Shown: positions 1 through 10,501 of the stretch, in pieces | How positions within the stretch are numbered: position 1 is the first letter of the stretch | Layout: the number at the start of each line of letters is the position of its first letter | Assembly: GCA_000827325.1 (NCBI GenBank) | Contig: KN832873.1 | Span: 1,378,245 to 1,442,244 of the forward strand | Origin: Oidiodendron maius Zn | Lineage: Eukaryota > Ascomycota > Leotiomycetes > Myxotrichaceae | DNA length: 64,000 nucleotides | Direction of reading: 5' to 3' | Notes under the pieces: model-generated | What the model was told of the DNA's origin: nothing | The model's input: the letters and a program-made list of their open reading frames with translations, nothing else | The model's database searches: none | Position numbers and translations under genes: made by a program

Positions 1-912
1 ATCTAAAATCACGGCAAGTGGCTATTGTTTATTTACTCCCAAATCCCGTGCTATAAATAAGTATAGACGGCTATAGTCACAAGATGGGCAGGAATAACTT
101 GAAGTCGTAAAGTAAGGTCAATAACGATGTCACTTGTTAGCCATAGTTTTATCAAAAGGCGACTGCCTCACGATAGATACTTGCACAGCAGCAAGGATAA
201 TCTATAGCCGTTGCATTTTACAGATTTTATTCTTGCCCACTACAAAAAATTGAATCATTGCTAGCTATACATCTGGCAAACAAATGATATACGAGCCTTC
301 CTTGCCTAAGTTAATTCGTTAAGTGCTATCTGCGCCGCATAAGATTACATTCTGCAAACCCCCACAATCACAAATCTAAATTTTTCTTCATTGCGCGATA
401 GTTAGTAGTGTAGATTTATCTCAATTATTTTGTGTTGTGCGGAATTCGATGTGCAGAACCAATACACAGAGCGGCTGAACTATGCTCAACTGCAGAGTAC
501 TTGTACGATGTGTTTGGAGCCGCACTTCTTGTGCTTGATTCAAGAAGAAAAACAAAAGGATTACGATCGGTCCTGGGGTGCTTGCACCTGTTTCAAAATG
601 AAATAAGGCCCAGGCTTTTGCTCGAAACGGAGGCTAAGGTTATATCGCTCCTTTGCCGAATGCGGCAACTTCTAATATCATCTGCTTCCTGGCTTTCAAA
701 CACCTCCTCATTCCCGCTTTTGACCGGTACTGTGCTAGGTTTGCTTCTAACTCATTTACTTGCCCCTGCGCTGGACAAAACCCATATGCTGCTGTATCCG
801 CCAAGAATGAACTGGCTTATGAAAAGCCAGTAGTCTTCCCCTAGGGTGAAGCCTAAGGGAGGCGGCCAGAGCTGGGCCAACCAGCAACCCTCACATTCAA
901 TCAAGTTGAAAG
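1..912. other. Left-edge sequence, no gene recognised
   Basis: AT-rich sequence with many stops in all frames. Short open frames exist (for example a 133-codon frame at 432-833), but none shows a family motif or a splice pattern that joins them. A short motif of the form ctatagccgt appears near 66-76 and again, in the other orientation, near 202-211, too short to call a repeat. The stretch runs directly into the duplicated block at 913. Decayed transposon sequence is possible, but I see no terminal repeats or transposase motif. Confidence 0.4.
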
Positions 913-1387
913 ACTTTTGGGACTGCCGGGCGCACGACCACTGCGCCATCCGGCCACATCGGTAGTAAAGAGTGACAATATATTTGAGTCAGTATCATTC
1001 ATGGCGGTTATTCCTATGACGGGCAGCTCTAGCACTTGAAAATGCTATGCGTTCTAAGAAGTCTCGCAGCGTTTGTAATAGTCCGGCGCCATAGCCACTA
1101 ATATCTGAAGAAGGTTAAAAAACTCATCCAAGACCCAGAGAAAATGGAGCAAGAAAATCTTGAGCTACAAGTAAGAGTCCATTTTCAAGCGTTGAATACT
1201 TGTACAAGAGCTTCCAAAAACTGACTAGAGTTCCTATTAGGCGAAACTTGATGCCCTTAATAGCAATGAAGGAGAATTTTAAATTGCTTGCGATGCGCAA
1301 GCAGGTCAATTGGATAGTCATGTGGACAGGCTATTTACAATATGCATCCTGTCCATCCTTCTCTGGCAGCAAGACAGTCTCCAATTA
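913..1387 (+). repeat. Gap-flanking duplicate, left copy
   Basis: This block is repeated in the same orientation at 2238-2716. By eye the copies are identical except for four one-base insertions in the right copy, all within the last ~45 bases next to the gap (after 1343 and between 1373 and 1384). Differences confined to homopolymer-like spots at a contig end suggest low-quality read ends and not biological divergence. No coding function recognised. Confidence 0.9.
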
Positions 1388-2237
1388 NNNNNNNNNNNNN
1401 NNNNNNNNNNNNNNNNNNNNNNNNNNNNNNNNNNNNNNNNNNNNNNNNNNNNNNNNNNNNNNNNNNNNNNNNNNNNNNNNNNNNNNNNNNNNNNNNNNNN
1501 NNNNNNNNNNNNNNNNNNNNNNNNNNNNNNNNNNNNNNNNNNNNNNNNNNNNNNNNNNNNNNNNNNNNNNNNNNNNNNNNNNNNNNNNNNNNNNNNNNNN
1601 NNNNNNNNNNNNNNNNNNNNNNNNNNNNNNNNNNNNNNNNNNNNNNNNNNNNNNNNNNNNNNNNNNNNNNNNNNNNNNNNNNNNNNNNNNNNNNNNNNNN
1701 NNNNNNNNNNNNNNNNNNNNNNNNNNNNNNNNNNNNNNNNNNNNNNNNNNNNNNNNNNNNNNNNNNNNNNNNNNNNNNNNNNNNNNNNNNNNNNNNNNNN
1801 NNNNNNNNNNNNNNNNNNNNNNNNNNNNNNNNNNNNNNNNNNNNNNNNNNNNNNNNNNNNNNNNNNNNNNNNNNNNNNNNNNNNNNNNNNNNNNNNNNNN
1901 NNNNNNNNNNNNNNNNNNNNNNNNNNNNNNNNNNNNNNNNNNNNNNNNNNNNNNNNNNNNNNNNNNNNNNNNNNNNNNNNNNNNNNNNNNNNNNNNNNNN
2001 NNNNNNNNNNNNNNNNNNNNNNNNNNNNNNNNNNNNNNNNNNNNNNNNNNNNNNNNNNNNNNNNNNNNNNNNNNNNNNNNNNNNNNNNNNNNNNNNNNNN
2101 NNNNNNNNNNNNNNNNNNNNNNNNNNNNNNNNNNNNNNNNNNNNNNNNNNNNNNNNNNNNNNNNNNNNNNNNNNNNNNNNNNNNNNNNNNNNNNNNNNNN
2201 NNNNNNNNNNNNNNNNNNNNNNNNNNNNNNNNNNNNN
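1388..2237. other. Assembly gap (850 N)
   Basis: Run of N. Because both flanks carry the same sequence, the true gap may be zero or negative (overlapping contigs). Any open frame spanning it is meaningless. Confidence 0.95.
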
Positions 2238-2716
2238 ACTTTTGGGACTGCCGGGCGCACGACCACTGCGCCATCCGGCCACATCGGTAGTAAAGAGTGA
2301 CAATATATTTGAGTCAGTATCATTCATGGCGGTTATTCCTATGACGGGCAGCTCTAGCACTTGAAAATGCTATGCGTTCTAAGAAGTCTCGCAGCGTTTG
2401 TAATAGTCCGGCGCCATAGCCACTAATATCTGAAGAAGGTTAAAAAACTCATCCAAGACCCAGAGAAAATGGAGCAAGAAAATCTTGAGCTACAAGTAAG
2501 AGTCCATTTTCAAGCGTTGAATACTTGTACAAGAGCTTCCAAAAACTGACTAGAGTTCCTATTAGGCGAAACTTGATGCCCTTAATAGCAATGAAGGAGA
2601 ATTTTAAATTGCTTGCGATGCGCAAGCAGGTCAATTGGATAGTCATGTGGACAGGCTATTTACAATATGCCATCCTGTCCATCCTTCTCTGGCAGCAAGA
2701 ACAGTCTTCCCAATTA
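2238..2716 (+). repeat. Gap-flanking duplicate, right copy
   Basis: Direct copy of 913-1387 beginning exactly at the end of the N run. It contains the longer and probably more accurate version of the ~45-base stretch that is truncated by single-base losses at the left contig end. A 119-codon open frame (2525-2884) starts here but I recognise no family in it. Confidence 0.9.
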
Positions 2717-3244
2717 AGCATGCTTATTTTCATTCTTTGTTGCTCAGGGAGCCGGATTTGCCATATATTGCGTGGCCTTAAGTTCAATTTCCCCCCAAAG
2801 ATGACTATTGACATAACATGGATAAATATATCATTGCAAAATATCACTAGGCCAGATATGGAAATGCCTTGCCTAGTGAATTAATTTACAACCTTAAAAG
2901 TTTTGCTCCATCCTTAACTGGCCAATTGAAAACCCAAGGTTTAGCATCCTTAACTTGTCTGTACTTAACACGAATGGCCGAAATATTAAAACTTCGGCAA
3001 ATGAGGCAATAATTGTGAGAAACATCAGACAAAGGGGCCAAAATTACAATAGTAAATGACAACTGGGCGGTCTGCTGTGCATATCTGCTCATGACCTCGG
3101 AATTCGCAAGTTGGATTGAATTCTTTCAAGCAATTGGTCCCGTGTATCTTTGGAATGTGGATGAAGATTCCGCTGGGGAAATAGAGTCAACATTATTCTC
3201 TCGGGTACGAATTTACATTTTGTAATGTTAGGCATTTACTCACA
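2717..3244. other. Intergenic, nothing recognised
   Basis: AT-rich sequence with only short frames on both strands (for example 68 codons on the minus strand at 2886-3092) and no motif I can name. No terminal inverted repeats seen. Confidence 0.4.
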
Positions 3245-3604
3245 GCAGCGAGCCACCTACGCATCTCCTCCCTGGTCCACATTTCGGGATCTGAAAGCAT
3301 GTCGGCCGGAAATCTTTGTGAGAGTGCCGGGTTTACTTACCACCTGATGGATCAGCTTCTCGCGGAAAGATATCTCCGGGTCCCCAAATTGTCCACACTG
3401 CAACTGCTGTTACGACAGCAGAAAAGCCTGGATGGTATTAGTAATAGTATTAGCGACCAAGTTTTATTTCAGTACCAAGGAATGCATTCTATATTTAGAG
3501 TCAGTGAGATGCAATGCGATGTCTCATTCAGAAATATCAAATATACCTTTGAATTCATAGCTTTATCCAAAGGGGTAGGCATGTTTGAAGTGGTGGCGAA
3601 ATAA
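3245..3604 (+). pseudogene. Possible fungal transcription-factor fragment
   Basis: The open frame around 3272-3604 contains a stretch (3360-3412) reading LRVPKLSTLQLLLRQQ. This resembles the segment V/P-x-L-S-T-L/V-Q-A-L-L-L-L, common in the middle homology (fungal_trans) domain of Zn2Cys6 regulators. No Zn2Cys6 cluster, no complete domain and no flanking exons are visible, and the conserved leucine run ends in RQQKSL, unlike a functional helix. It is best read as a decayed fragment. The resemblance is short and may be chance. Confidence 0.25.
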
Positions 3605-3973
3605 GACTTGCAAGCTGTGAAAGCGATGCCTTAATTCTGCTAAACTCTTAAATCGTAGAAAAAATTGATCCTGTCTCTGAATTCGATGAACTTTGTAATG
3701 ATATCCTTTGGAAGTATGATTTGTATTGTGAAATGGACACATACCTCTTACCTCTCATGAAAGGCAGCCATCGAAGCACCCTAGCCACATGCCCGTCATC
3801 AGCCATAATTTTTGCCTGAGGATTTAAAGTCCTTATCGAGGCGGCCCTGGGCGATATCGTAGCCGAGATGCTTACCTAACTGATTCCCACAACCAAATTT
3901 CCACTTTGTCGACTCTAATAACTGAGCATACAACATTGTCAGCAGCGCAGACAAAAGTACTCGAACCGCCAAG
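3605..3973. promoter_or_regulatory. Upstream region of the eL38 gene
   Basis: Noncoding sequence before the ribosomal-protein start at 3974. It should hold the eL38 promoter and leader. The ATG context (gccaagatg) is favourable. I see no well-defined TATA element and cannot place the transcription start. Confidence 0.35.
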
Positions 3974-4548
3974 ATGCCTCGCGAAATCTCAGACATCAAG
4001 AATGTACGTCTCTCTGCCAATTTGAGCTGGTCCTAAATCATTTCCTATCTGAGAAGACTTGAAATTTAACACTTGTGATAGTTCATTGAAATTTGCAGGC
4101 GGAAGGATGCTTCGTGTACGTTTTCACCACCTGCGAGATTCGGCCTTGAATTTTATGTTTGCTTTCGTGGGAGGGAGAGGAAAATATTCTAAGGAGGTAG
4201 ATTGTCGAATTGAAACTGATGGAAATACAGCTGCCCGCATAAAGCGATCAAAGAAGACCTCTCATATAAAGTTCAAGGTCCGCTGCCAACGACACCTGTA
4301 CACACTCGTCTTGAAGGATGCAGAGAAGGCCGAGAAGCTGAAGCAATCATTACCACCCAGTACGATGATCCTCTCCTTGTAATCGAATTGGCAGCCGGAG
4401 CCGACTGGTTTTTGAACTGCTCTGGGCTCCAATGCTCAGTTTCAGTCATAAATCAGTGATCATATTTAGCAACTCCTGTTAACCTCTATTAGACCTTATC
4501 ATTGCCGATACCCCCAAGAAGAACGCCAAGGGAAAGCGAGTTGCATGA
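3974..4548 (+). CDS. RPL38: 60S ribosomal protein eL38
   Basis: Structural protein of the large cytosolic ribosomal subunit. Four exons give 82 residues, the usual eL38 length: 3974-4003, 4082-4115, 4231-4359 and 4493-4548. Intron phases 0, 1 and 1 connect without a stop. The start reads [10 protein letters not shown] and continues [20 protein letters not shown]. The core [20 protein letters not shown] and EKLKQSLPP are near-invariant family blocks. The C-terminus [16 protein letters not shown] is basic as expected. Introns are 78, 115 and 133 nt, so 326 of 575 nt are intron, typical for fungal ribosomal-protein genes. The gene looks intact and sits alone between decayed or unrecognised sequences, arguing that this left arm is real genome and not contamination. 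Confidence 0.95.
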
Positions 4549-5103
4549 ACGAACGGGACCTGGAAGATGGAGGGATCGCAATGAGGGTAATGGAAGCATA
4601 CATTGACTGATCTTGAAAGGCGTATGGCATCAAGGCAGCATTGGAACCGCTAGGCTGTATAAGATAGCAAAGCGGAATTGAAAACCACCAAATCCCTCTA
4701 CCCTCTGCACAAATGAAGCGCCAACTCCTGTTGCCTCGGCATTCCTTTAATAGCCGATAGATTTTGTGCCTGTGCGAGAATGATGGCTCCATTTGACGAG
4801 CATTGTCTACCTTTGTATAATGGTTGGAGACCGACCCCGCCTGCCTCTAGTCTCCGAGAGGATTTTCGGTGGTAATGTTGAGAGTTGCAAATTTACACGT
4901 AAGGCCGCCTCTACCTAAATTGGCTACCACCTTACCTGGACCCACTATCTCCATAATTCTCTACCATTTTTGGAGCTTAGATTACCATAACTATACATTT
5001 CACTCACAGTACATTTTGATGTAGAGACATTAATTAATTTCCTATACATTTAAGTCTCTACAAGTCCCTATAGTGTCTAGAAGAGGTAGACTTCTTCTGC
5101 AAC
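4549..5103. other. Intergenic between eL38 and ABM-like gene
   Basis: Holds the eL38 3' end and the presumed promoter of the next gene. Frames here are short and carry no recognised motif. A short segment before 5104 is rich in taca/tctc words. Nothing else seen. Confidence 0.4.
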
Positions 5104-5778
5104 ATGGTTGTTACTGAATTTGCTGTCTTCCCACTTGCGCGACCAATCACGAAAGACAACCCGACCTTAGCAGTGGATCTCATCGAAAATCTCAAGCAGG
5201 CCAAGGCGGTGCTTGAATCTGTCTCTGGTTACAGATTCCACTATTTCCAGCAGATTGAGGATCCTTCTATAATCTATATCACGGGACTATGGGATTCGGT
5301 TGCCGCTCATGAGGTGTTTCTCGCCTCTCCGGAGAACCAGAAGCTGCTTGATCTCTTCAAGGATGACCTTAGGTGGACTGGGGACAGGATGATAACGCTT
5401 TGGCACCTGGAAGGAGATGTTTTCGCTCTGGATCCGTCGATTGACTTGAAGTCCGTGTTCACGGCCCCAACTATCAGTTGCAATCGACATTTTGTTCCGT
5501 CAGAGAAGAAAGAGGAGTTTTCTAGTAAGTTCAAAGAGGTGAGAGGCATTTTGGAAGATTACTCCAAACCATTTAAGGTCATTGGAGGTTGGAGGATCGA
5601 GAAAGAACAGGTTGATGGAAAGGAGAGAGAAGAATGGGTATTATTCTCTGGGTTTGATTCAGTAGAGCATCATATGGCATTCGCCAAGACAAAGCCGTTT
5701 GAAAAGTATAGAGAAATTGTTGGTTTTGTGCAGGGGTTTGAAGTGAAGCATTTGAGAGCAATTGAGGGACTACAGTGA
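5104..5778 (+). CDS. ABM-like dimeric alpha/beta-barrel protein
   Basis: Intronless, 224 residues. The layout is two tandem units of about 100 residues. Residues 3-105 run from TEFAVFPLARP through GYRFHYFQQIEDPSIIYITG to LDLFKDDLRWTG, and residues ~115-224 contain KVIGGWRIEKEQVDGKEREE, WVLFSGFDSVEHHMAFA and FVQGFEVKHLRAIEG. This pattern of strand, helix and a W-x-S/D-x-x-x-H segment is that of antibiotic-biosynthesis-monooxygenase (ABM)/stress-response barrels, common in filamentous fungi next to secondary-metabolite or stress genes. No signal peptide or membrane segment, so cytosolic. Substrate and activity cannot be inferred; many members have no known enzyme function. The start is the first ATG after an in-frame stop-rich leader. 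Confidence 0.7.
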   Translation: MVVTEFAVFPLARPITKDNPTLAVDLIENLKQAKAVLESVSGYRFHYFQQIEDPSIIYITGLWDSVAAHEVFLASPENQKLLDLFKDDLRWTGDRMITLWHLEGDVFALDPSIDLKSVFTAPTISCNRHFVPSEKKEEFSSKFKEVRGILEDYSKPFKVIGGWRIEKEQVDGKEREEWVLFSGFDSVEHHMAFAKTKPFEKYREIVGFVQGFEVKHLRAIEGLQ

Positions 5779-6415
5779 TAAAACAGGAAACTATAGGCAG
5801 ATTTAACGGGCCCTAGCATACAAATCTCAGCTCCTTGTATACCAAGCCTAAGTCCTTAACTATCCGCAACAGTGATTTGAACCTCGCAACCAGTACGCCG
5901 CTGAAATGTGAAGAACCAGCGTATTTTTGTCTTCGACAACAGAATTATAATGTTAAACCTAAGCATTATTTTAGGATTTTAGCATTATAGTTTTAAGCTC
6001 CTAGGTTTAAGTTCCACAGCCCTGACCCTATTTAAATGATAAAAAGCTTCGGCTTGATCCGTGTGGATTTACAAGGCACCGCCTCTATATTTCGAAATTT
6101 TACCTGATTCGGCGTGCATATCGTGGTTTAAGTTGTGACATTTCACTCTTTTATGTTCCATAATTCCGCAGAGTAGAAACTCGAGAAACCCCAATTATTT
6201 CAATATCAATAACAACCATCTTCCGGCCCTCAACACCTCCACAATATAACGTCACTGGAGGTACATTTTTAAATTCGTATCTATCAACAGCAAAGTCAAA
6301 GTACGCATATATACTCTATGCTAGAAAGGTAGCACCTGATCTTCGAATGTATAAATCTTACCGATGAAGGGTATAGTTCAATTTATGCACAGGACCATTC
6401 TATTCCATTTTCCGC
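5779..6415. other. Intergenic, nothing recognised
   Basis: 3' side of two convergent genes (ABM-like on plus, TagC-like relic on minus). AT-rich, stop-dense, with repeated short words such as ttttagcattat/ttaagc around 5955-6010. No gene or structured element that I can support. Confidence 0.4.
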
Positions 6416-7270
6416 TCAGACAAGTACATTTTTGTAAAAGATATTGGAGCGACGATCTTCTGCATTTCCGGAGGCGAAGCCCAAGAATAGTCGAATCTCG
6501 CCAGCAAGTGCCTTGTAGATGGCAAGTCCCTCAGGCTCACGATAGCCCAATGTTGACCCCGCTTTAGTAAGAAGAGGGCCCTGCTCGACGGTGCCTGTGT
6601 TTAGATTGATACTGGTAACTTGCGAGTTGACTACGCCGTCACTGTCAGAGTACGAGATGTCGGTCAACACATACAGGTTCTCTCCATATGCCATGTATCC
6701 CTGGAATGTAGATGAAAGGCTATCGAATGCGGGCTGTGTGAAGTGGGCAAGAGGAGCTGAGAAGTTGCCTGCAGTAGCAGCAGCCAAGTCATAGACGGCA
6801 AGCACATTGCCGTCTGTCATCTGGTAGCGGACGATCAAATGATTGGTAACGGGGTCGATAGAACAGGTATGCTGTGTCGCAGCAGAGACAGGCGTAAGCA
6901 CTGTGAGAGCGGAGGATGCCTTTGAAAGCGTCGAACAGCTGGTAAACTTGAAGCGACCTAGTTTCTGACCATATCCTCCACTGTCCGCATCGGTTTATGT
7001 CTAGACATACGTAGAAGACCCAACCGACTGGGCACCAAACGCAATTCCATGTCCAAATCCCGTCAGGTCCATGTAACCTAGCCGCTTGCCGGCGAAATCA
7101 AGCTCAGTAATGACGAGGTCGCCAGAAGTCGCAGCTGAGCCATAGCGCAGCTGAGAAACGAATAGACGTTGGTTCACGTTATCGAAGGCGAAGCCCTGCT
7201 GCACAGTTACATCGTGGAGGGCCTTGCTCCGAAATAGATCGTAAGATGGTTGAGTAAGGTCGAGGAACAC
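6416..7270 (-). pseudogene. TagC/P68-type beta-propeller protein, interrupted
   Basis: One continuous minus-strand frame of 285 codons (7270 down to 6416) interrupted only by two stops six bases apart, TAG at 7003-7001 and TAA at 6997-6995. The upstream half reads FLDLTQPSYDLFRSKALHD, LFVSQLRYGSAATSGDLVI and GFGHGIAFGAQSVGSSTYV. The downstream half has KLGRFKF, HTCSIDPVTNHLIVRY, REPEGLAIY and EDRRSNIFYK. These are the block pattern of the P68-RBP/TagC-like (teichoic acid biosynthesis protein C) beta-propeller family, known from bacteria, phages and some fungi. In that family S-T-Y-V is normally followed by W-T-acidic, so the first stop most likely replaces Trp. A further in-frame TGA at 7285-7283 and no ATG leave the 5' end unresolved. 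A 30-nt GTATGT..CAG removal would restore the frame but is shorter than typical introns and would delete conserved residues. I call it a pseudogene. Confidence 0.7.
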
Positions 7271-7992
7271 GCGTACAGGTTGTCAATTCTCGGTCCTAGC
7301 CTTGGCTGGCCATATAAATAGAAGTAAACGTCCGCCAAGACGGTCCCACAGGTGCCCAGCATTGGTAGTTTAATTGACTGATGAATCTTGTCCGTTTACA
7401 AGCCGCGTGCGCAACAAGAACTGCTGTTTAGATATTTAGATATCTCAATCAAGATGAGGAACCCATATAAATTTTCGTCTAATAATGCTCAACTTCTGAG
7501 CTGTTTTTTATGTCATTTTGCTCTAAGATGCGCTATTCGTTGTGCGGTCTCTTCAACGCTTGCGGCATTATTGCCCTCGGGTATCATGACGGCGGCAGCA
7601 TCTCTCCCATCTTCTAAACGCTTGCAGTTGGTTCTGCATAATCCAGAGCAAATTCGGCAACCCTTCCTGGTATGCTGTACGGGCTGAGAGAGGGATATGA
7701 TCGCGTGTTGCACCGCAACATACAAATCCCTGGAAAGATGAGTAACAGCAAATATAGCCTCGGGATATATAAATATAACGGCATGAAGAGCTATTGAATT
7801 AAAACTTGGTGATAAGGTAGGTTATTTATACACATTATATTGTATTAACTTAATAGAGTGTGTCTCTGAAGTCCCTGAATCATTTAGGGTACTCGTTAAA
7901 GTCTGGTTCCCGACAAATAGTAATCGCATGACAGCACGGCGGTTCACTGCTCTCTGGGAGGTTCCGGTCTATAATATTCACAATTTGGGATC
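7271..7992. other. Intergenic, nothing recognised
   Basis: Lies between two minus-strand relics. It may contain the lost 5' end or promoter of the TagC-like gene (TATAAATA-like word at 7313-7320 on the plus strand). Short frames at 7388-7725 overlap on both strands without family resemblance. Confidence 0.4.
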
Positions 7993-10085
7993 TCAGGCCC
8001 AAGAAGACTCGTATGGCGTCAGTGAAATATCTGGTGCTGTTACAACTCCGTCAGCAGCTACCAGGAAAATGCCCGTAGATTCCTCATATCGAGGGTAAAT
8101 GCTTGCGGTGAGAGCAGTCCCATCTGAACAAAATATCTCCAAGATTGTATGATCAAGTAAGATATCAAATCCCAAAATATTGTCGCTTGAAACAGTAAGT
8201 TCAGCGTTCCAAGTTCCTTGCGGACCGTACCCTGCTTGCGTGGTATCAAGCGTGAGAGTTTTAGTGGCCAGTGTGTAAGTGATGACGGTGGTTTCGGCGT
8301 TGGAAGAGAAGACATTCAAATTGAATGATGGAGCGGTTGTCGAGCTGATGTCGACTGACAGCTGCAGCCGCCCAACGGAGCTATTCCCAATGAAAAGAGA
8401 TCTTTGAACAGTCTGTGCTCGTAGAATTATAGGGTCTCCGGAAGCCAGACTCTCGATTTCAACGATCGGCCGGCTTCCCAGGCCTCCATTATCACGAAGG
8501 AAAAGCTCTCGAGTGACTGTTGTTGCACCGACATAACCGCTATTGAGATATAAGCGTATTTTCTTACCTTGACAGGGTTTACTCACTTGACTCTAGATGG
8601 GTATTTGTATGTGTCAAAGTCATACACCCAGGCCATAAGCAAATTACGCCCTCCTTCATCGACATACCACTGCGCAGCGTAGATAGACCCAATGTCCAAC
8701 AAGCCAGTAATCTCACTCACAAATGTTGTGCCGTCATAACGGCCAACATGCCACCAACCCTGGCCATTTCCTCCATAAAATAGAACCCACTTGTCGCCAA
8801 TGGGGAAGAAGTTGGGACATTCCCACATCGTCCCTGTTGATCCATCTCCTTTAATTAGAACTCCAACGTAAGTCCACGATACAAGGTCGGAGGTTGAGTA
8901 GAGGAATACTTTTCCGCTAGTGGAGTCACCACCTCCGAGGACCATCTTCCAAGTATTATCCGTTATATCCATAAATACCTTCGGGTCTCGAAAACCACTC
9001 GGAGTATCTGGAGGCGGAGTGGCAATTACTGGATTGCCCGAGAAAAGCTCGAAAGTCACGCCATCAGTACTGTCCGCTGTCGAAACAACCTCGCTCTCCG
9101 CTCCAGGATGGAAGTTTGTATCCGTGAAGTCCGTGAAGATAAGACGCAGGCTTCCATTATCATTCACAGCACTTCCAGTCCAGCGGCCGCTATTATCCGA
9201 CGGGTTGTAAGGAAAGGGGGGAATAAGTGCAATTGGCTGTCGCTTCCAGTGCACCGCGTCTGGACTCGTGGCGTGCGACCAAAGAATATGTGCAGAAAAT
9301 GGAGAATCTTGGTTAAATTGATTGAAGAGATGATGGGCGCCTCGGAACTCTGAGAGGCCGCAAGGGTCATTTGTCCAACCTTGATAAGGGCTGTAGTGAA
9401 ATTGGGGTCGAAATGGATCTACCGCCTAAAGTTCAGGATCTGGTAAACTTCCATCCGCTGGCTGGTTGGCCTGTCCAAGGATGTTGAAAGTAAGTGTATT
9501 GTCACTTAGGGCGACGCAGCCAACACGGATGTCGTCAATATTTATGTGGCCCCATGAGTTAGATGTGCTGGAGTCGTGGGCCTCGATATGGACTAGTTGG
9601 CCAGCCCAGTCACTTGTATCCCAGATGATTCTAATGTACGCTTCGTCATCCATTCCAGTTTGGCTCAATAGCAGTGTGTTATCTGAGTCTCGAATAAGAC
9701 CTATATATAGATTATCTGGGTCCCATCCGCCTCCAACAAGAAGACTCATTACGGAACTGGCTTGGAAAGACGATGACTGAAGGATCCCGACAGCCGGATC
9801 GCCATCATTTCCATATCCCCAAACAGAATAATTACCATCCTGGTTGAAGTTTCCACAACAGCTTCGAGGGTCGGTTTCTCCTACTAGGGAGCCTTGTCCA
9901 AAAGCTGTTCCGCTAACAACGGTCCATCCATCTAGAGTCCCTGTCTCGAAGCCGGGATTTTCTGGTCCCGGATATTGATCCTTTTGACAATCAGGAAATG
10001 AGAAGGCATTCGTTAGTGCGCCATAGTAGTGGTGGATGAGAGGCAATAGCCAGATGACGCTTTTAAAGGTTTGTATTAGAACCAT
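7993..10085 (-). pseudogene. Secreted GH32 fructan hydrolase, one in-frame stop
   Basis: Two exons, 10085-8587 and 8539-7993, joined over a 47-nt intron (GTGAGT..AATAG), 682 codons. The start at 10085 gives a hydrophobic signal-peptide-like leader (VIWLLPLI..) before an N-terminal domain, residues ~45-205, with NPGFETGTLDGWTVVSG and GHINIDDIRVGC (beta-sandwich, lectin/CBM-like). The GH32 catalytic propeller follows: FRPQFHYSPYQGWTNDPCG with nucleophile Asp240, GFRDPK (Asp367 stabiliser) and MWECPNFFP with acid/base Glu422, then the C-terminal beta-sandwich in exon 2 (TRELFLRDNGG, ILLDHTILEIFCSDG). Glycosidases of this type cleave inulin, levan or sucrose outside the cell. Codon 220 (9428-9426) is TAG, placed exactly between the accessory and catalytic domains. 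Everything else is intact. Recent nonsense mutation, sequencing error, stop readthrough or an unusual intron ending at this CTTTAG are all possible. The NDPCG variant of NDPNG occurs in family members. Confidence 0.75.
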
Positions 10086-10501
10086 GGCCAATATTTGTCC
10101 AGGCTTGAAGGAAGCGGCGACAAAAGAGAAGATTTTGAGCAAATATTAACTCAAAGGCCTCTCTCAGAGGAGCCGACCAGACGGTCTCGAAATATGGTGC
10201 CATTGTGAAGTGAGGGGTATGAGGGGTAAAATCATGTAGCATCGTGGTAGACTGAAGAGGGGAGTTGAGAGTCTAGTTGGGTTAAAAGGCACCGAATTCT
10301 AGACATAAAGCGGCGCATTTTCACGGGCCACCGATAAGCGAGAAGCCTCTTAAGGGGCGTGGTGTCTGGGCGTCGGTTAACTTCGCGACTCGCTAAACCT
10401 GGAGACGATTGATCTCGTTCGCTCCCTCATTCACAACTATTTCTCGTTCTCCTTCACCTCTACTGAATGAGATATCTCAGCTGCACACGACATCGCTCCT
10501 G
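10086..10501. promoter_or_regulatory. Divergent promoter region, GH32 / NAT9
   Basis: A 416-nt spacer between the starts of the minus-strand GH32 gene (10085) and the plus-strand NAT9-like gene (10502). It must contain both promoters if both are expressed. It includes a repeated GAGGGGTATGAGGGGTA segment near 10211-10227. I see no clear TATA box or carbon-repressor cluster that I could assign. Confidence 0.4.

Noticed and set aside
1200-2364. Long open frames spanning the N gap
   Set aside because: They are mostly undetermined residues; no coding evidence on either side.
2525-2884. Transposase or retroelement coding frame in the gap-flanking repeat
   Set aside because: No DDE, reverse-transcriptase, zinc-knuckle or terminal-repeat signal could be found in the 119-codon frame.
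3245-3604. Complete Zn2Cys6 transcription factor
   Set aside because: Only a short middle-domain-like segment without a zinc cluster; kept as a weak fragment.
6971-7003. 30-nt GTATGT..CAG intron in the TagC-like gene
   Set aside because: Shorter than any other intron in the window (minimum 46 nt) and it would remove conserved residues.
9426-9520. Intron removing the GH32 TAG codon
   Set aside because: The only in-phase donors (gttggc, gtcgcc) are poor and would delete the linker; the short GTTTAC..TTTAG removal (about 23 nt) is too short. Kept only as an alternative, not as a model.
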